In this document: in pieces, positions 1 through 7,129 of the stretch
How the letters are laid out: every line of letters starts with the position of its first letter
Position numbering within the stretch: the first letter of the stretch is position 1
Source of the DNA: Bacteroidales bacterium UBA6229
GTDB lineage: Bacteria > Bacteroidota > Bacteroidia > Bacteroidales > F082
Length of the DNA stretch: 9,829 bases
Assembly: GCA_002440975.1 (NCBI GenBank)
Contig: DJWN01000017.1
Coordinates: 1-9,829, forward strand
Direction: 5' to 3'
Translations under genes and position numbers: made by a program
Notes under the pieces: model-generated
Seen by the model: the letters and a program-made list of their open reading frames with translations, nothing else
The model's database searches: none
What the model was told of the DNA's origin: nothing

Positions 1-642
1 ATTACGAAAGATTTCCGCTTTCAGGTCCTCAGAATTGAGTCCTAGAAGTATGGCTGCCTGTTTGTAAATTTCTTGTATAGAATAGGTGTGCTGATCGTCC
101 GTTTCAAAAAAAAGCCAGGAAGTAGGAATATGCTGAATCGAATGACTGATTTTGCTTTTTGGATTGAACAAAGCAGCACCAACCGAAAGATGTATGGCTT
201 TGTTAATCAATTGTTTTGCCAATACCTCGTTACCGTCAAAACCGTGAATGATCCAGCAGCCTTCGGGATGCTTTTTGCGCAAGGCTAAGATTTCGCTGTA
301 AGCCCTAACGCAATGAGTAATAAGCGGAAGCTTGAACTTTTCTGCCAGTTCAATCTGTTTTTCAAAGATTTGTTGCTGAATTTCAAATGGAGTGTCGATG
401 GCTTTATCGAGGCCGCATTCGCCAATGGCTGCAATTTGCTGCTGTTTGGCAAGTGTATTCAGGTGATCTAATTTTTCTTCAATTTGGCCTTCCTTTATTT
501 TCCAGGGATGTAATCCGCTGCTAAAGAGTGAGTTATTATCTGGTAATGGGTCGCCGGCATACACATTTCGTATGGCAGTTACTTCCTGTTTATCATAGCA
601 GTTATGATGGGTATGTGTGTCAATCAATCTTTGTTTGCCCAT
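1..642 (-). CDS. TatD family metal-dependent hydrolase, 3' end cut by window edge
   Basis: The minus strand reads open for 214 codons from an ATG at 642 to the left edge with no stop, so the C-terminus is missing. Family members are metal-dependent hydrolases, some shown to be DNases (E. coli TatD); the true substrate here is unknown. Visible family motifs, in order: D-T-H-T-H at residues 8-12 (metal ligands H10 and H12), GLHPW at 43-47, GECGLDK at 74-80 (E75 ligand), ITHC with H110, IHGFDG with H133, and FETD with D182. All expected metal ligands are present, so the enzyme looks intact. Bacteroidota TatD-like proteins are often only slightly longer than this, and the last visible residues (IFRN) match the usual near-terminal segment, so probably only a few residues are lost. 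It is divergent from cydA. No Shine-Dalgarno is visible, and a -7-like box lies only five bases upstream of the ATG. Cytoplasmic, with no signal peptide. Confidence 0.9.
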   Translation of the reverse strand, partial: MGKQRLIDTHTHHNCYDKQEVTAIRNVYAGDPLPDNNSLFSSGLHPWKIKEGQIEEKLDHLNTLAKQQQIAAIGECGLDKAIDTPFEIQQQIFEKQIELAEKFKLPLITHCVRAYSEILALRKKHPEGCWIIHGFDGNEVLAKQLINKAIHLSVGAALFNPKSKISHSIQHIPTSWLFFETDDQHTYSIQEIYKQAAILLGLNSEDLKAEIFRN

Positions 643-646
643 AATG

Positions 647-654
647 CAAAGTTA
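647..654 (-). promoter_or_regulatory. Putative -7 box for the TatD-family gene
   Basis: Read on the minus strand, TAACTTTG fits the Bacteroidota -7 consensus TAnnTTTG. Only four bases separate it from the start codon at 642, so a start of transcription about 6 nt downstream would fall on or next to the ATG and give a leaderless or nearly leaderless mRNA. I see no convincing -33 TTTG at the usual distance, so the call rests on one box. The alternative is a chance match in A/T-rich DNA. Confidence 0.35.
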
Positions 655-729
655 ATTCAGATCGGATAAGTAATTTATACTGCATTCTAAATAATGTGAT
701 TCTTCGTTTTTTTTGTTAGTTATTTAACG

Positions 730-756
730 TTGAGTAATACACAAGCATTAACTTTG
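730..756 (+). promoter_or_regulatory. Putative cydAB promoter
   Basis: TAACTTTG at 749-756 matches the Bacteroidota -7 consensus TAnnTTTG exactly. TTG at 730-732 could be the -33 element, although the 16-nt spacer is a little short for this phylum. Transcription would start near 762 and leave a leader of roughly 40 nt before cydA. I found no recognisable FNR- or CRP-type inverted repeat here, although cytochrome bd operons are often controlled by oxygen. Confidence 0.45.
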
Positions 757-801
757 GTCTCAATAACCAAATTAGTTTAAAATTTCTAAATCCCTCATAA
801 A

Positions 802-2181
802 ATGGATGTTGAAATACTTTCGCGCATACAATTTGCATTTACAATCTCTTTCCACTACATCTATCCACCTTTGAGCATCGGCCTGGGTTTGATTATGGTG
901 TTGATGGAAGGCATGTATTTGAAGACAAAAAACAAACAATACGAGCAGTTGGCGCGTTTTTGGACGAAAATTTTTGCCATCACTTTTGGCCTGGGCGTAG
1001 CAACCGGTATTGTGATGGAATTTGAGTTTGGCACTAACTGGGCGACTTATTCCCGTTATGTTGGCGATGTTTTTGGCTCGGCCCTGGCTGCGGAAGGTAT
1101 TTTTGCTTTTGCCCTTGAAAGTGGCTTTTTGGGCGTTTTGCTTTTTGGCTGGAACAGGGTCAAACCAATTGTTCATTTTATTGCAACTGTCGGAGTTTGG
1201 TTTGGCTCTATGTTTTCAGCCGTTTGGATTGTGGTAGCCAACAGTTGGCAGCAAACACCTGCAGGCTTCGAGATTGTTGGCGAAGGCCTGAACGCCAGAG
1301 CCGAGATCACCGATTTTTGGGCAATGGTTTTTAATCCATCCAGTGTTGATCGTATTTTGCATGTTTGGATTGGAGCATTGATAGCCGGTGCTTTCCTGGT
1401 GATGAGCGTTCATGCCTGGTATTTGCTGAAAGGTCGTTATACTGTGCTGTCAGAAAAAGCCTTTAAAATTGCTTTGTCGGTTGCAGCACTTATGTCGGTT
1501 TTGCAGCTGGTAACAGGTCATAGCTCTGCAACTGGTGTTGCAGTAAATCAACCGGCAAAACTTGCTGCTTTCGAAGGACATTACAATACGGAAGATCAGG
1601 CAGATCTTTATCTGTTTGGTTGGGTTGATCACGAAGAACAGAAAGTAATAGGGCCTTATGTGCCCGGCGGATTGAGTTTTTTATTGGATGGCACTTTCGA
1701 TACCAAAGTGAAAGGGCTTAATGATTTTCCGGAGGATGACATTCCTGATGCCATCAATGCCGTATTTCAGTTTTATCACCTGATGGTAGCTTTTGGAATG
1801 TATTTTATCGGGATCACACTTTTTGGATTGTTCCTGTGGTGGCGCGGCAAATTATTTGAATACCGCTGGTTGTTATGGGTTTTTGTGTTCTCGGTAATAT
1901 TGCCCCAACTGGCCAATCAATTTGGCTGGTTTGCCGCCGAAATGGGCCGTCAACCCTGGGTGGTTTATGGCTTGTTGCGAACTTCCGACGCTTTATCAGT
2001 TGTTGTCACGGCAAATCAGGTGTTGTTTTCGTTGATCATGTTTTCGCTGATTTACGCTTTGCTTTTTGTGCTGTTCCTTTACCTGATGAATAAAAAAATC
2101 CAGGCTGGTCCATACGATGAAAGCAATACCGACAGCCGACCCTTGCAGGAAGGAATGGCCGAATCGTTCGAGAGAAAATGA
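802..2181 (+). CDS. cydA: Cytochrome bd quinol oxidase subunit I (CydA)
   Basis: CydA is the haem-bearing subunit of cytochrome bd, an inner-membrane terminal oxidase that oxidises quinol and reduces O2 to water with high oxygen affinity. Diagnostic residues are all visible: H18 in the N-terminal FHYIYPPLSIGLG segment (b595 ligand), E98 and E106 in AAEGIFAFALESGF (proton path and haem pocket), H187 and M328 (low-spin b558 ligands), K253 and E258 in QPAKLAAFEGHY (quinol site), and GRQPW at 382-386. The protein is 459 residues against about 520 in E. coli. The shortening lies in the Q-loop: 75 residues separate K253 and M328, against about 140 in E. coli, so this is a short Q-loop enzyme. The ATG at 802 puts H18 where the family expects it. 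It is followed after 72 nt by cydB, surely in one operon. No maturation genes (cydDC) are in the window. Confidence 0.98.
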   Translation: MDVEILSRIQFAFTISFHYIYPPLSIGLGLIMVLMEGMYLKTKNKQYEQLARFWTKIFAITFGLGVATGIVMEFEFGTNWATYSRYVGDVFGSALAAEGIFAFALESGFLGVLLFGWNRVKPIVHFIATVGVWFGSMFSAVWIVVANSWQQTPAGFEIVGEGLNARAEITDFWAMVFNPSSVDRILHVWIGALIAGAFLVMSVHAWYLLKGRYTVLSEKAFKIALSVAALMSVLQLVTGHSSATGVAVNQPAKLAAFEGHYNTEDQADLYLFGWVDHEEQKVIGPYVPGGLSFLLDGTFDTKVKGLNDFPEDDIPDAINAVFQFYHLMVAFGMYFIGITLFGLFLWWRGKLFEYRWLLWVFVFSVILPQLANQFGWFAAEMGRQPWVVYGLLRTSDALSVVVTANQVLFSLIMFSLIYALLFVLFLYLMNKKIQAGPYDESNTDSRPLQEGMAESFERK

Positions 2182-2253
2182 TTAGGCAGATTAACGGTAT
2201 CGTTGTTTGTCAAGAATAAAAAACATACACAATTGACTTAAAATAAAGATATT

Positions 2254-3288
2254 ATGGCTACATTTTTAGGAATAGATTATCCGACACTTTGGTTTTTGGT
2301 AGTGGGAGCTTTGTTTTCGGGTTATGCCATTCTGGATGGTTTTGATCTGGGAGCAGGTGCCTGGCATTTGTTTTTCAAGAAGGAGGAGAGCAGACGCATT
2401 GCATTAAATGCGGTTGGTCCTGTGTGGGACGGCAATGAGGTGTGGCTGGTCATTGGTGGAGGAGCTTTGTTTGCCGGTTTTCCGGTGCTCTATGCTTCGA
2501 TGTTTTCGGCCATGTATATCCCGTTTATGCTTTTTTTAGCTGTATTGATTTTCAGAGCAGTTTCGATTGAGTTTCGGAGTAAGGAAAAGATGAAATGGTG
2601 GCGCAACACCTGGGATATCAGCTATAGTGTTTCCAGTATGTTAATGGCTTTGCTTTTGGGTGTGGTGGTCGGAAATATCTTGTGGGGAGTTGAATTGGGG
2701 CCCAACCATGATTTTACAGGGCATTGGCTCGATTTTCTTAATCCCTATGCTTTGCTGGTTGGCGTAACTACACTGGCTCTTTTTATGATGCACGGTGCTA
2801 TTTATCTGGCCATGAAAACAGAAGGAAAGCTTTTTGCCAAAGTGAATACCTTATTGAAGCGGTCTATCATTTTCTTTATTGTAACTTACAGTATTGTAAC
2901 GCTTTTCACATTGATTTACTTGCCTCACCTCACCGACAGACTTCACGAAAACATTGCGCTGTTTGTTGTTCCCTTACTGGCTTTTTTGAGTATTGCTAAT
3001 GTGCCACGGCTGGTTAGTAAAGGTAAATATGTGATGGCATTTTTGTTTTCATCACTTACGATGAGCTTTTTGCTGATTCTGGTAGCCCTCGAACTATATC
3101 CGGTGATCATCATGTCAACAGTTGATCCGGCTTATGACATCACGGTTTATAATGCTGCTTCTTCAGAGAATTCGCTTCGTATTATGTTGAATATCACTGC
3201 AATTGGAGCACCATTAGTGATTTTTTACACCATTTTTGTTTACAAAACTTTCTGGGGTAAGGTTAAACTGGACGAGACGAGTTATTAA
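2254..3288 (+). CDS. cydB: Cytochrome bd quinol oxidase subunit II (CydB)
   Basis: CydB is the second core subunit of cytochrome bd; it binds no haem-ligand set of its own but is needed for assembly and function. Family signatures are clear: DGFDLGAG at 28-35, GPVWDGNEVWL at 55-65, GGALFAGFP at 69-77 and FRAVSIEFR at 100-108, then a series of hydrophobic spans and the late AASSENSLRIML segment at 301-312. Its length of 344 residues is close to the usual 340-380. The leader is A/T-rich with no Shine-Dalgarno, as is normal for this phylum. It follows cydA by 72 nt without a visible terminator. No CydX-like small ORF follows: only 23 nt separate the stop from the convergent gene's stop. Confidence 0.97.
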   Translation: MATFLGIDYPTLWFLVVGALFSGYAILDGFDLGAGAWHLFFKKEESRRIALNAVGPVWDGNEVWLVIGGGALFAGFPVLYASMFSAMYIPFMLFLAVLIFRAVSIEFRSKEKMKWWRNTWDISYSVSSMLMALLLGVVVGNILWGVELGPNHDFTGHWLDFLNPYALLVGVTTLALFMMHGAIYLAMKTEGKLFAKVNTLLKRSIIFFIVTYSIVTLFTLIYLPHLTDRLHENIALFVVPLLAFLSIANVPRLVSKGKYVMAFLFSSLTMSFLLILVALELYPVIIMSTVDPAYDITVYNAASSENSLRIMLNITAIGAPLVIFYTIFVYKTFWGKVKLDETSY

Positions 3289-3311
3289 TTAAAAATTTGT
3301 GTGTAGCACAT

Positions 3312-4370
3312 TTATTTAACAATCTTATACTTGGTTTCAGCAGGGAATACGCGTTTTAGCCAACCCGGAATCAGAAATACACCAATGAATAAATAAGGAT
3401 AATAGGTTATCAGACGCCAAAGGAGTGCTAAAGGTACTGCCCAGGCCAGATTAGGAATCAGGTCGCCCAGAAAATCTGAAAATATAAACTCAGCGATACC
3501 GCTTCCTCCGGGGGTAGGGCTTACCAGTAAAATGATCCACATCGTGAGCTGACGAGCATAAATCAGCAAATGATCAAGTAAGTTCAAATGGCTGAAAAAG
3601 AAAGCCATAAACATAAAGTTAACCACCCAGTAACGTCCTGTCCAGGAGAGAATTGTTGCCAGAAAGGCTTTGGCCCAATAAGCAAAACTTTTCCCTTTAA
3701 GAGCATGGGAAGTAATGATCAGTTGGTTGGCCAATTTTCTTGCACGCATTCTGAACCTTCTCAAAAACGGCAACAAGAAAACAAACGACAGCAGCCATTT
3801 AAAAAAATAAGGATTGAAGAATAAGGTATAAGTAAGGATGAGGGTGTAGAGTAAAATTGCGCCATAGCCAAAAAACAGTGCCAGCTTAACTCCGGCAGCA
3901 AAATCAACTCCATCAGGCGGAAAAATCTGATTACCAAAAAGTAAATACATCACTGGTACCATTAAAATGAAAAACACTTCATCCAAAAAAATGGCCGTTA
4001 AAATCACAGCGGTGCTTTTTCCGGAGTTGATCCCCTCTTTATACAACACAAAAATTGCCGGTCCCGTTCCTCCAACAACAGAAGGAGAAATGGCTGAACT
4101 AAACTCCCACAACATAATCACCTCAAAGGCTTGTTTCCAACTTAACTCGCCATCAGTCAGCACTTTGATCCGATACATATAGGCCAGGTCGCGCACTCCC
4201 ATCATCAGTAGTGCAATGGCCATCCAAAAAAAGGAAGCTGATGTCCAGTTAAAAAATGTGAAAGCTTCCGGATCAAAACTCCTGTATAGCATCCACGAAG
4301 CAGCACCTAAACCAATGAGTATCGGATAGATAATACGACTTGGACGTAAACTTTTACGGATGTCGGACAT
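3312..4370 (-). CDS. Flippase-like integral membrane protein (LPG synthase TM / UPF0104 family)
   Basis: This 352-residue polytopic inner-membrane protein belongs to the large family that includes the membrane part of lysylphosphatidylglycerol synthase, YbhN and AglD. Members are thought to move or modify lipid-linked substrates; the substrate cannot be read from sequence. Characteristic motifs are SPSVVGGTGPA at 95-105, the acidic LDEVFF turn at 129-134, SPTPGGSGIAE at 284-294 and the C-terminal WRLITYYPYLFIG at 318-330, with about seven or eight hydrophobic spans between them. It lacks the C-terminal aminoacyltransferase domain of MprF, so lipid lysylation by this protein alone is unlikely. 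It converges on cydB with a 23-nt gap and is probably monocistronic. The start at 4370 comes directly before the first charged segment (MSDIRKSLRPSR) and the first span. Confidence 0.88.
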   Translation of the reverse strand: MSDIRKSLRPSRIIYPILIGLGAASWMLYRSFDPEAFTFFNWTSASFFWMAIALLMMGVRDLAYMYRIKVLTDGELSWKQAFEVIMLWEFSSAISPSVVGGTGPAIFVLYKEGINSGKSTAVILTAIFLDEVFFILMVPVMYLLFGNQIFPPDGVDFAAGVKLALFFGYGAILLYTLILTYTLFFNPYFFKWLLSFVFLLPFLRRFRMRARKLANQLIITSHALKGKSFAYWAKAFLATILSWTGRYWVVNFMFMAFFFSHLNLLDHLLIYARQLTMWIILLVSPTPGGSGIAEFIFSDFLGDLIPNLAWAVPLALLWRLITYYPYLFIGVFLIPGWLKRVFPAETKYKIVK

Positions 4371-4386
4371 GAAAACTGCTTTTTTA

Positions 4387-4394
4387 CAAAATTA
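4387..4394 (-). promoter_or_regulatory. Putative -7 box for the flippase-like gene
   Basis: On the minus strand TAATTTTG fits the TAnnTTTG consensus. Its 3' end lies 16 bases before the ATG at 4370, giving a short leader of about 10 nt. No clear -33 TTTG is present at the normal spacing, so the call is tentative. Confidence 0.35.
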
Positions 4395-4558
4395 CGAATT
4401 CCTAAATTGCTGGTGGTAGCTTTGAAAAAACTTTGATGGCTATATTACTATGTATTATTTTGACCAGAAATGCGCCAAATTGACATGTTGTTTTATTTTT
4501 TTATGCCATAATGACTTGTTTGCTGATTGGATTGGGTTGTTTTCGGGTGTGGAATAAG

Positions 4559-4591
4559 TTTTGACTGGGAAAGTTTTGTAAATAATTTTTG
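4559..4591 (+). promoter_or_regulatory. Possible hsp20 promoter, imperfect -7 box
   Basis: TTTTG at 4559-4563 and TAATTTTTG at 4583-4591 are separated by 19 nt, the spacing expected for a Bacteroidota -33/-7 pair. The -7 box has one extra T relative to TAnnTTTG. I searched this 250-bp upstream region for a CIRCE inverted repeat (TTAGCACTC and its complement) and see none, so HrcA control is not supported. Confidence 0.3.
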
Positions 4592-4606
4592 AAAATTAAC
4601 TTAATT

Positions 4607-4614
4607 AAAGGAGG
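4607..4614 (+). promoter_or_regulatory. Strong Shine-Dalgarno of hsp20
   Basis: AAAGGAGG lies 7 nt before the ATG at 4622, which is near-perfect complementarity and spacing to the 16S rRNA tail. It decides the start: the earlier in-frame ATG at 4589 would place this site inside the coding region and has no comparable signal. No other gene in the window has such a site. Confidence 0.85.
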
Positions 4615-4621
4615 ATACAAC

Positions 4622-5053
4622 ATGAACTTAATCAGATTTAATCAGCATCCGGTGAGCCTGCTCAGCGAATTAATGGAAGATTTCGACCGCAATTTGTTTA
4701 GCAGTCAACGTCCACAGCAACCAATGCTTCCGGCAGTTAATATTCTTGAAAGTGACGAAGGTTTCACGCTCGAACTTGCAGCACCAGGGATGCAAAAAAG
4801 CGATTTTAAAATTAATTTGGATAACAATGTATTGACCCTATCGTCTGAAAAACAAAAGGATGAGGATGAAAGTAATGCCAAATACAGTCGCAGAGAATTT
4901 AGCTACAGCAGTTTCTGCCGCAGTTTCACACTGCCAAAAACAATTGATCTGGACAAAATCAAAGCCGGCTACAAAGACGGTATCCTGTCAGTAAGCCTTC
5001 CAAAGCGCGAAGATGCAAAAGTGGCTGTGAACAGACAGATTGAGGTAGCCTAA
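4622..5053 (+). CDS. hsp20: Small heat-shock protein, Hsp20/alpha-crystallin family
   Basis: This is an ATP-independent cytoplasmic holdase that keeps unfolding proteins soluble until the DnaK and ClpB machines act on them. From the ATG at 4622 it is 143 residues, typical for bacterial Hsp20. The short N-terminal arm (1-35) has the usual hydrophobic start and the MEDFDRNLF segment. The alpha-crystallin domain spans about 36-130, with AVNILESDEGFTLELAAPG at the first strands and YKDGILSVSLPK at 117-128, the family's signature near its end. The C-terminal tail has I-E-V at 140-142, matching the I-x-I/V motif that docks neighbouring dimers. An in-frame ATG at 4589 would add 11 residues but is rejected because of the Shine-Dalgarno at 4607. 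The gene stands alone and ends at its own terminator. Confidence 0.95.
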   Translation: MNLIRFNQHPVSLLSELMEDFDRNLFSSQRPQQPMLPAVNILESDEGFTLELAAPGMQKSDFKINLDNNVLTLSSEKQKDEDESNAKYSRREFSYSSFCRSFTLPKTIDLDKIKAGYKDGILSVSLPKREDAKVAVNRQIEVA

Positions 5054-5075
5054 TCGCTGATGTGAAATTAAAAAG

Positions 5076-5106
5076 AAAGCGTAGCATTTTGTTGCGCTTT
5101 TTTTTT
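5076..5106 (+). terminator. Rho-independent terminator of hsp20
   Basis: A 10-bp stem (AAAGCGTAGC at 5076-5085 with GTTGCGCTTT at 5091-5100, two G-U pairs) closes a 5-nt loop and runs into nine T residues from 5098. It lies 22 nt after the hsp20 stop and separates that gene from the signalling operon. Confidence 0.85.
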
Positions 5107-5144
5107 GTTTTATTGCCTCTGACGGAAGGATAGCTTTTGAAGGA

Positions 5145-5152
5145 TATTTTTG
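5145..5152 (+). promoter_or_regulatory. Putative -7 box for the kinase-regulator operon
   Basis: TATTTTTG matches TAnnTTTG and lies after the hsp20 terminator and 57 nt before the kinase ATG. No TTTG at a good -33 distance was found, so support is limited to this box and its position. Confidence 0.35.
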
Positions 5153-5209
5153 GGGAAACAAAAGTGATCTAAAGCAATTTTTCCTAATTTAGCGAGTGAA
5201 AATTATGAA

Positions 5210-7129
5210 ATGAAACCTTTTATAACCAGCCTCGTTTTTATCTTGCTTTTATGTTCGTATCCCCTTGCAGATCAGGAATCTGAACAAGATTTTCATGATG
5301 CTATCAACCAGGCAGAATCCCTTGGAGATACACTCGGACTTTCAAGAGCCTGGTATAAATTAGGACGCTATTATGATCAGAATGAACTGCTGGACGAAAG
5401 TAATCTTGCGATGCAAAAAGCTCTGTTTTGGGCGCAGTTGTCTGAAAAAAACAATGCCATCGCTGCCGTATCTAACTATATGGCAGCTAATTACAGTATG
5501 TTGGGCAAAGTGGATTCTGCCTATAAGTATTATCATGTGGCTTTGTCGGCTGTGCAAAAGGAGGGGGATAGCCTTAAAATGGCAGTCATCCTGATGAATA
5601 TGAGTGATGATTTTGCCACAAATGCAGAGTTTGTTCAAGCTGTTGACTATGCCCTCAGTGCTATCCGGATTAAAGAACAGGCAGGTGATTCATCAAACCT
5701 GGCTTACTTTTATCAAAAAGTGGGCGAGATTTACAAACAGGCTGGTGAGTTCGATAACTGGGAACGCTATGTACTAAAAGCTTATCAGTTAAGGGAATGT
5801 GTGGATTGTGCTGATGTAAAAGCTTTGGCAGCTATTTACAACGATCTGGGGGGATTAGCCGAAAAGAAGCAGCAGTATCATTTAGCCTTGCAATACTACG
5901 ACACTCTTACAGCTATTGGAAAGAAAAAGGACTATCCAAACGCTGTCGGGACAGCACTTATTAATATCGCCCAAATCTACAAACTTCAGGGCGAGGTGGA
6001 TAAAGCATTGCAAACGGCTCAGGAGGCAATCACTTACAGAATCGACTCACCTTACAAGAATTTGGTTATCAAAAGTTTGTTGGCCGAGCTTTATTTATTG
6101 AAAGGGTCAGCAGATGAGGCACTTGTATTCGCAGAACAAAACCTTAAGATTTCTGAAATAGCCTATTATCCGGAAGAAAGAATGCATACGCAGAAATTAT
6201 TGTATAAAATTGCCAAGACACAAAAGGATTTTGAAAAGGCTTTGCTCTGGCATGAAGCTTATGAATCGCTATCAGATTCGCTGCGAAACAAAGAAGTAAG
6301 AGCGCAGATTCTGGAAATGGAATTGGCTTACGAAACAGAAAAAAAAGAACAACAAATCGCGTTGCTGACAGTCGAAAACCAACTTAAAAATCAGAGAATT
6401 AAAATTGGTGTTGTGCTGTTGGCCGTTATGCTTGTGCTTATTTTACTCATCATTTATATTTTGATAAACCGTAAAAAGCAGGCCGAACTCAAGGAAAACA
6501 ATCTGAAACAGCAAGTGCTACGCGCTCAGATGAATCCTCATTTTATTTTTAATGTGTTGGGGTCTATTCAAAATTTTGTGATGAACAATGAAAAAAATGC
6601 AGCGGTAAGTTATCTTTCCCAATTTGCCTCACTAACGAGGGCTACGCTGAATCATTCGGATGGTGACACGATTTCATTGGCAGACGAAATAGAAATGCTG
6701 AAAAACCATATCGAACTGGAAAAGATGCGCAAAGGAAATAGTTTCGATTATGTTTTGGCACTCGACGAAAACCTGGAAACCGAGATCATTCAAATTCCTC
6801 CCATGTTGGTTCAGCCATTTGTCGAAAACGCAATAAAGCATGGGTTTGCAGGGATTACTTATCCCGGGTTTCTAAGGATAAATATCGAAGATAAAGGAGA
6901 GGTAATTGAATTTTTAATTGAAGATAATGGGCTTGGATTAGGGCAAAAAACTTCCAAATCCAAAACACATGTTTCCAGGGCAATGGATATTTTTAACAAA
7001 AGACGCAAACTTATTCAACAAAAATACAAGAAGGAATTCAAGTTTGAAATGATTAATTTGAAAGATCATGATCCGAATTTGTCGGGCGTAAAAATCGTAA
7101 TTCATATCCCTGTGCTCAATGATAATTAA
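5210..7129 (+). CDS. TPR-containing LytS-type sensor histidine kinase
   Basis: This 639-residue membrane kinase is the sensor of a two-component system. An N-terminal signal peptide or anchor (about 1-20) is followed by a helical region (about 25-375) rich in TPR-like repeats, such as the A-x-x-Y/L-x-x-x-G-x-x-x-x-A patterns around 91-112, 167-190, 208-230, 247-272 and 287-312. A charged coiled-coil stretch (about 360-395) leads to a single membrane span at 399-419. The cytoplasmic part is a His_kinase (LytS/YehU) core: QMNPHFIFN at 440-448 with phospho-acceptor H444, the N-box PPMLVQPFVENAIKHG at 530-545 with N540, and EDNGLGL at 571-577 for ATP binding. The topology puts the TPRs in the periplasm, probably as a protein- or ligand-binding sensor; the signal is unknown. 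Its last 11 nt overlap the next gene. The ATG at 5205 is not used, since TGA follows after one codon. Confidence 0.94.
   Translation: MKPFITSLVFILLLCSYPLADQESEQDFHDAINQAESLGDTLGLSRAWYKLGRYYDQNELLDESNLAMQKALFWAQLSEKNNAIAAVSNYMAANYSMLGKVDSAYKYYHVALSAVQKEGDSLKMAVILMNMSDDFATNAEFVQAVDYALSAIRIKEQAGDSSNLAYFYQKVGEIYKQAGEFDNWERYVLKAYQLRECVDCADVKALAAIYNDLGGLAEKKQQYHLALQYYDTLTAIGKKKDYPNAVGTALINIAQIYKLQGEVDKALQTAQEAITYRIDSPYKNLVIKSLLAELYLLKGSADEALVFAEQNLKISEIAYYPEERMHTQKLLYKIAKTQKDFEKALLWHEAYESLSDSLRNKEVRAQILEMELAYETEKKEQQIALLTVENQLKNQRIKIGVVLLAVMLVLILLIIYILINRKKQAELKENNLKQQVLRAQMNPHFIFNVLGSIQNFVMNNEKNAAVSYLSQFASLTRATLNHSDGDTISLADEIEMLKNHIELEKMRKGNSFDYVLALDENLETEIIQIPPMLVQPFVENAIKHGFAGITYPGFLRINIEDKGEVIEFLIEDNGLGLGQKTSKSKTHVSRAMDIFNKRRKLIQQKYKKEFKFEMINLKDHDPNLSGVKIVIHIPVLNDN

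Noticed and set aside
726..734. AACGTTGAG upstream of cydA resembles a LytTR half-site
   Set aside because: No second half-site lies 12-13 nt away on either side, and a single degenerate 9-mer is expected by chance.
772..1176. 134-codon open frame on the minus strand opposite the start of cydA
   Set aside because: cydA is certain from its haem ligands, and the antisense product is low-complexity with no family features.
3289..3311. Weak hairpin (TGTG/CACA with A/T flanks) between the convergent cydB and flippase-like genes as a bidirectional terminator
   Set aside because: The stem is only 4 bp with mismatches beyond it; too weak to call.
4589..4621. Upstream in-frame ATG that would extend Hsp20 by 11 residues
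   Set aside because: The extension covers the strong Shine-Dalgarno at 4607-4614, and the added residues do not resemble an Hsp20 N-terminus; the ATG at 4622 is far better placed.
4371..4621. Searched the hsp20 upstream region for a CIRCE element or other heat-shock operator
   Set aside because: No TTAGCACTC-type inverted repeat or other clear operator is present.
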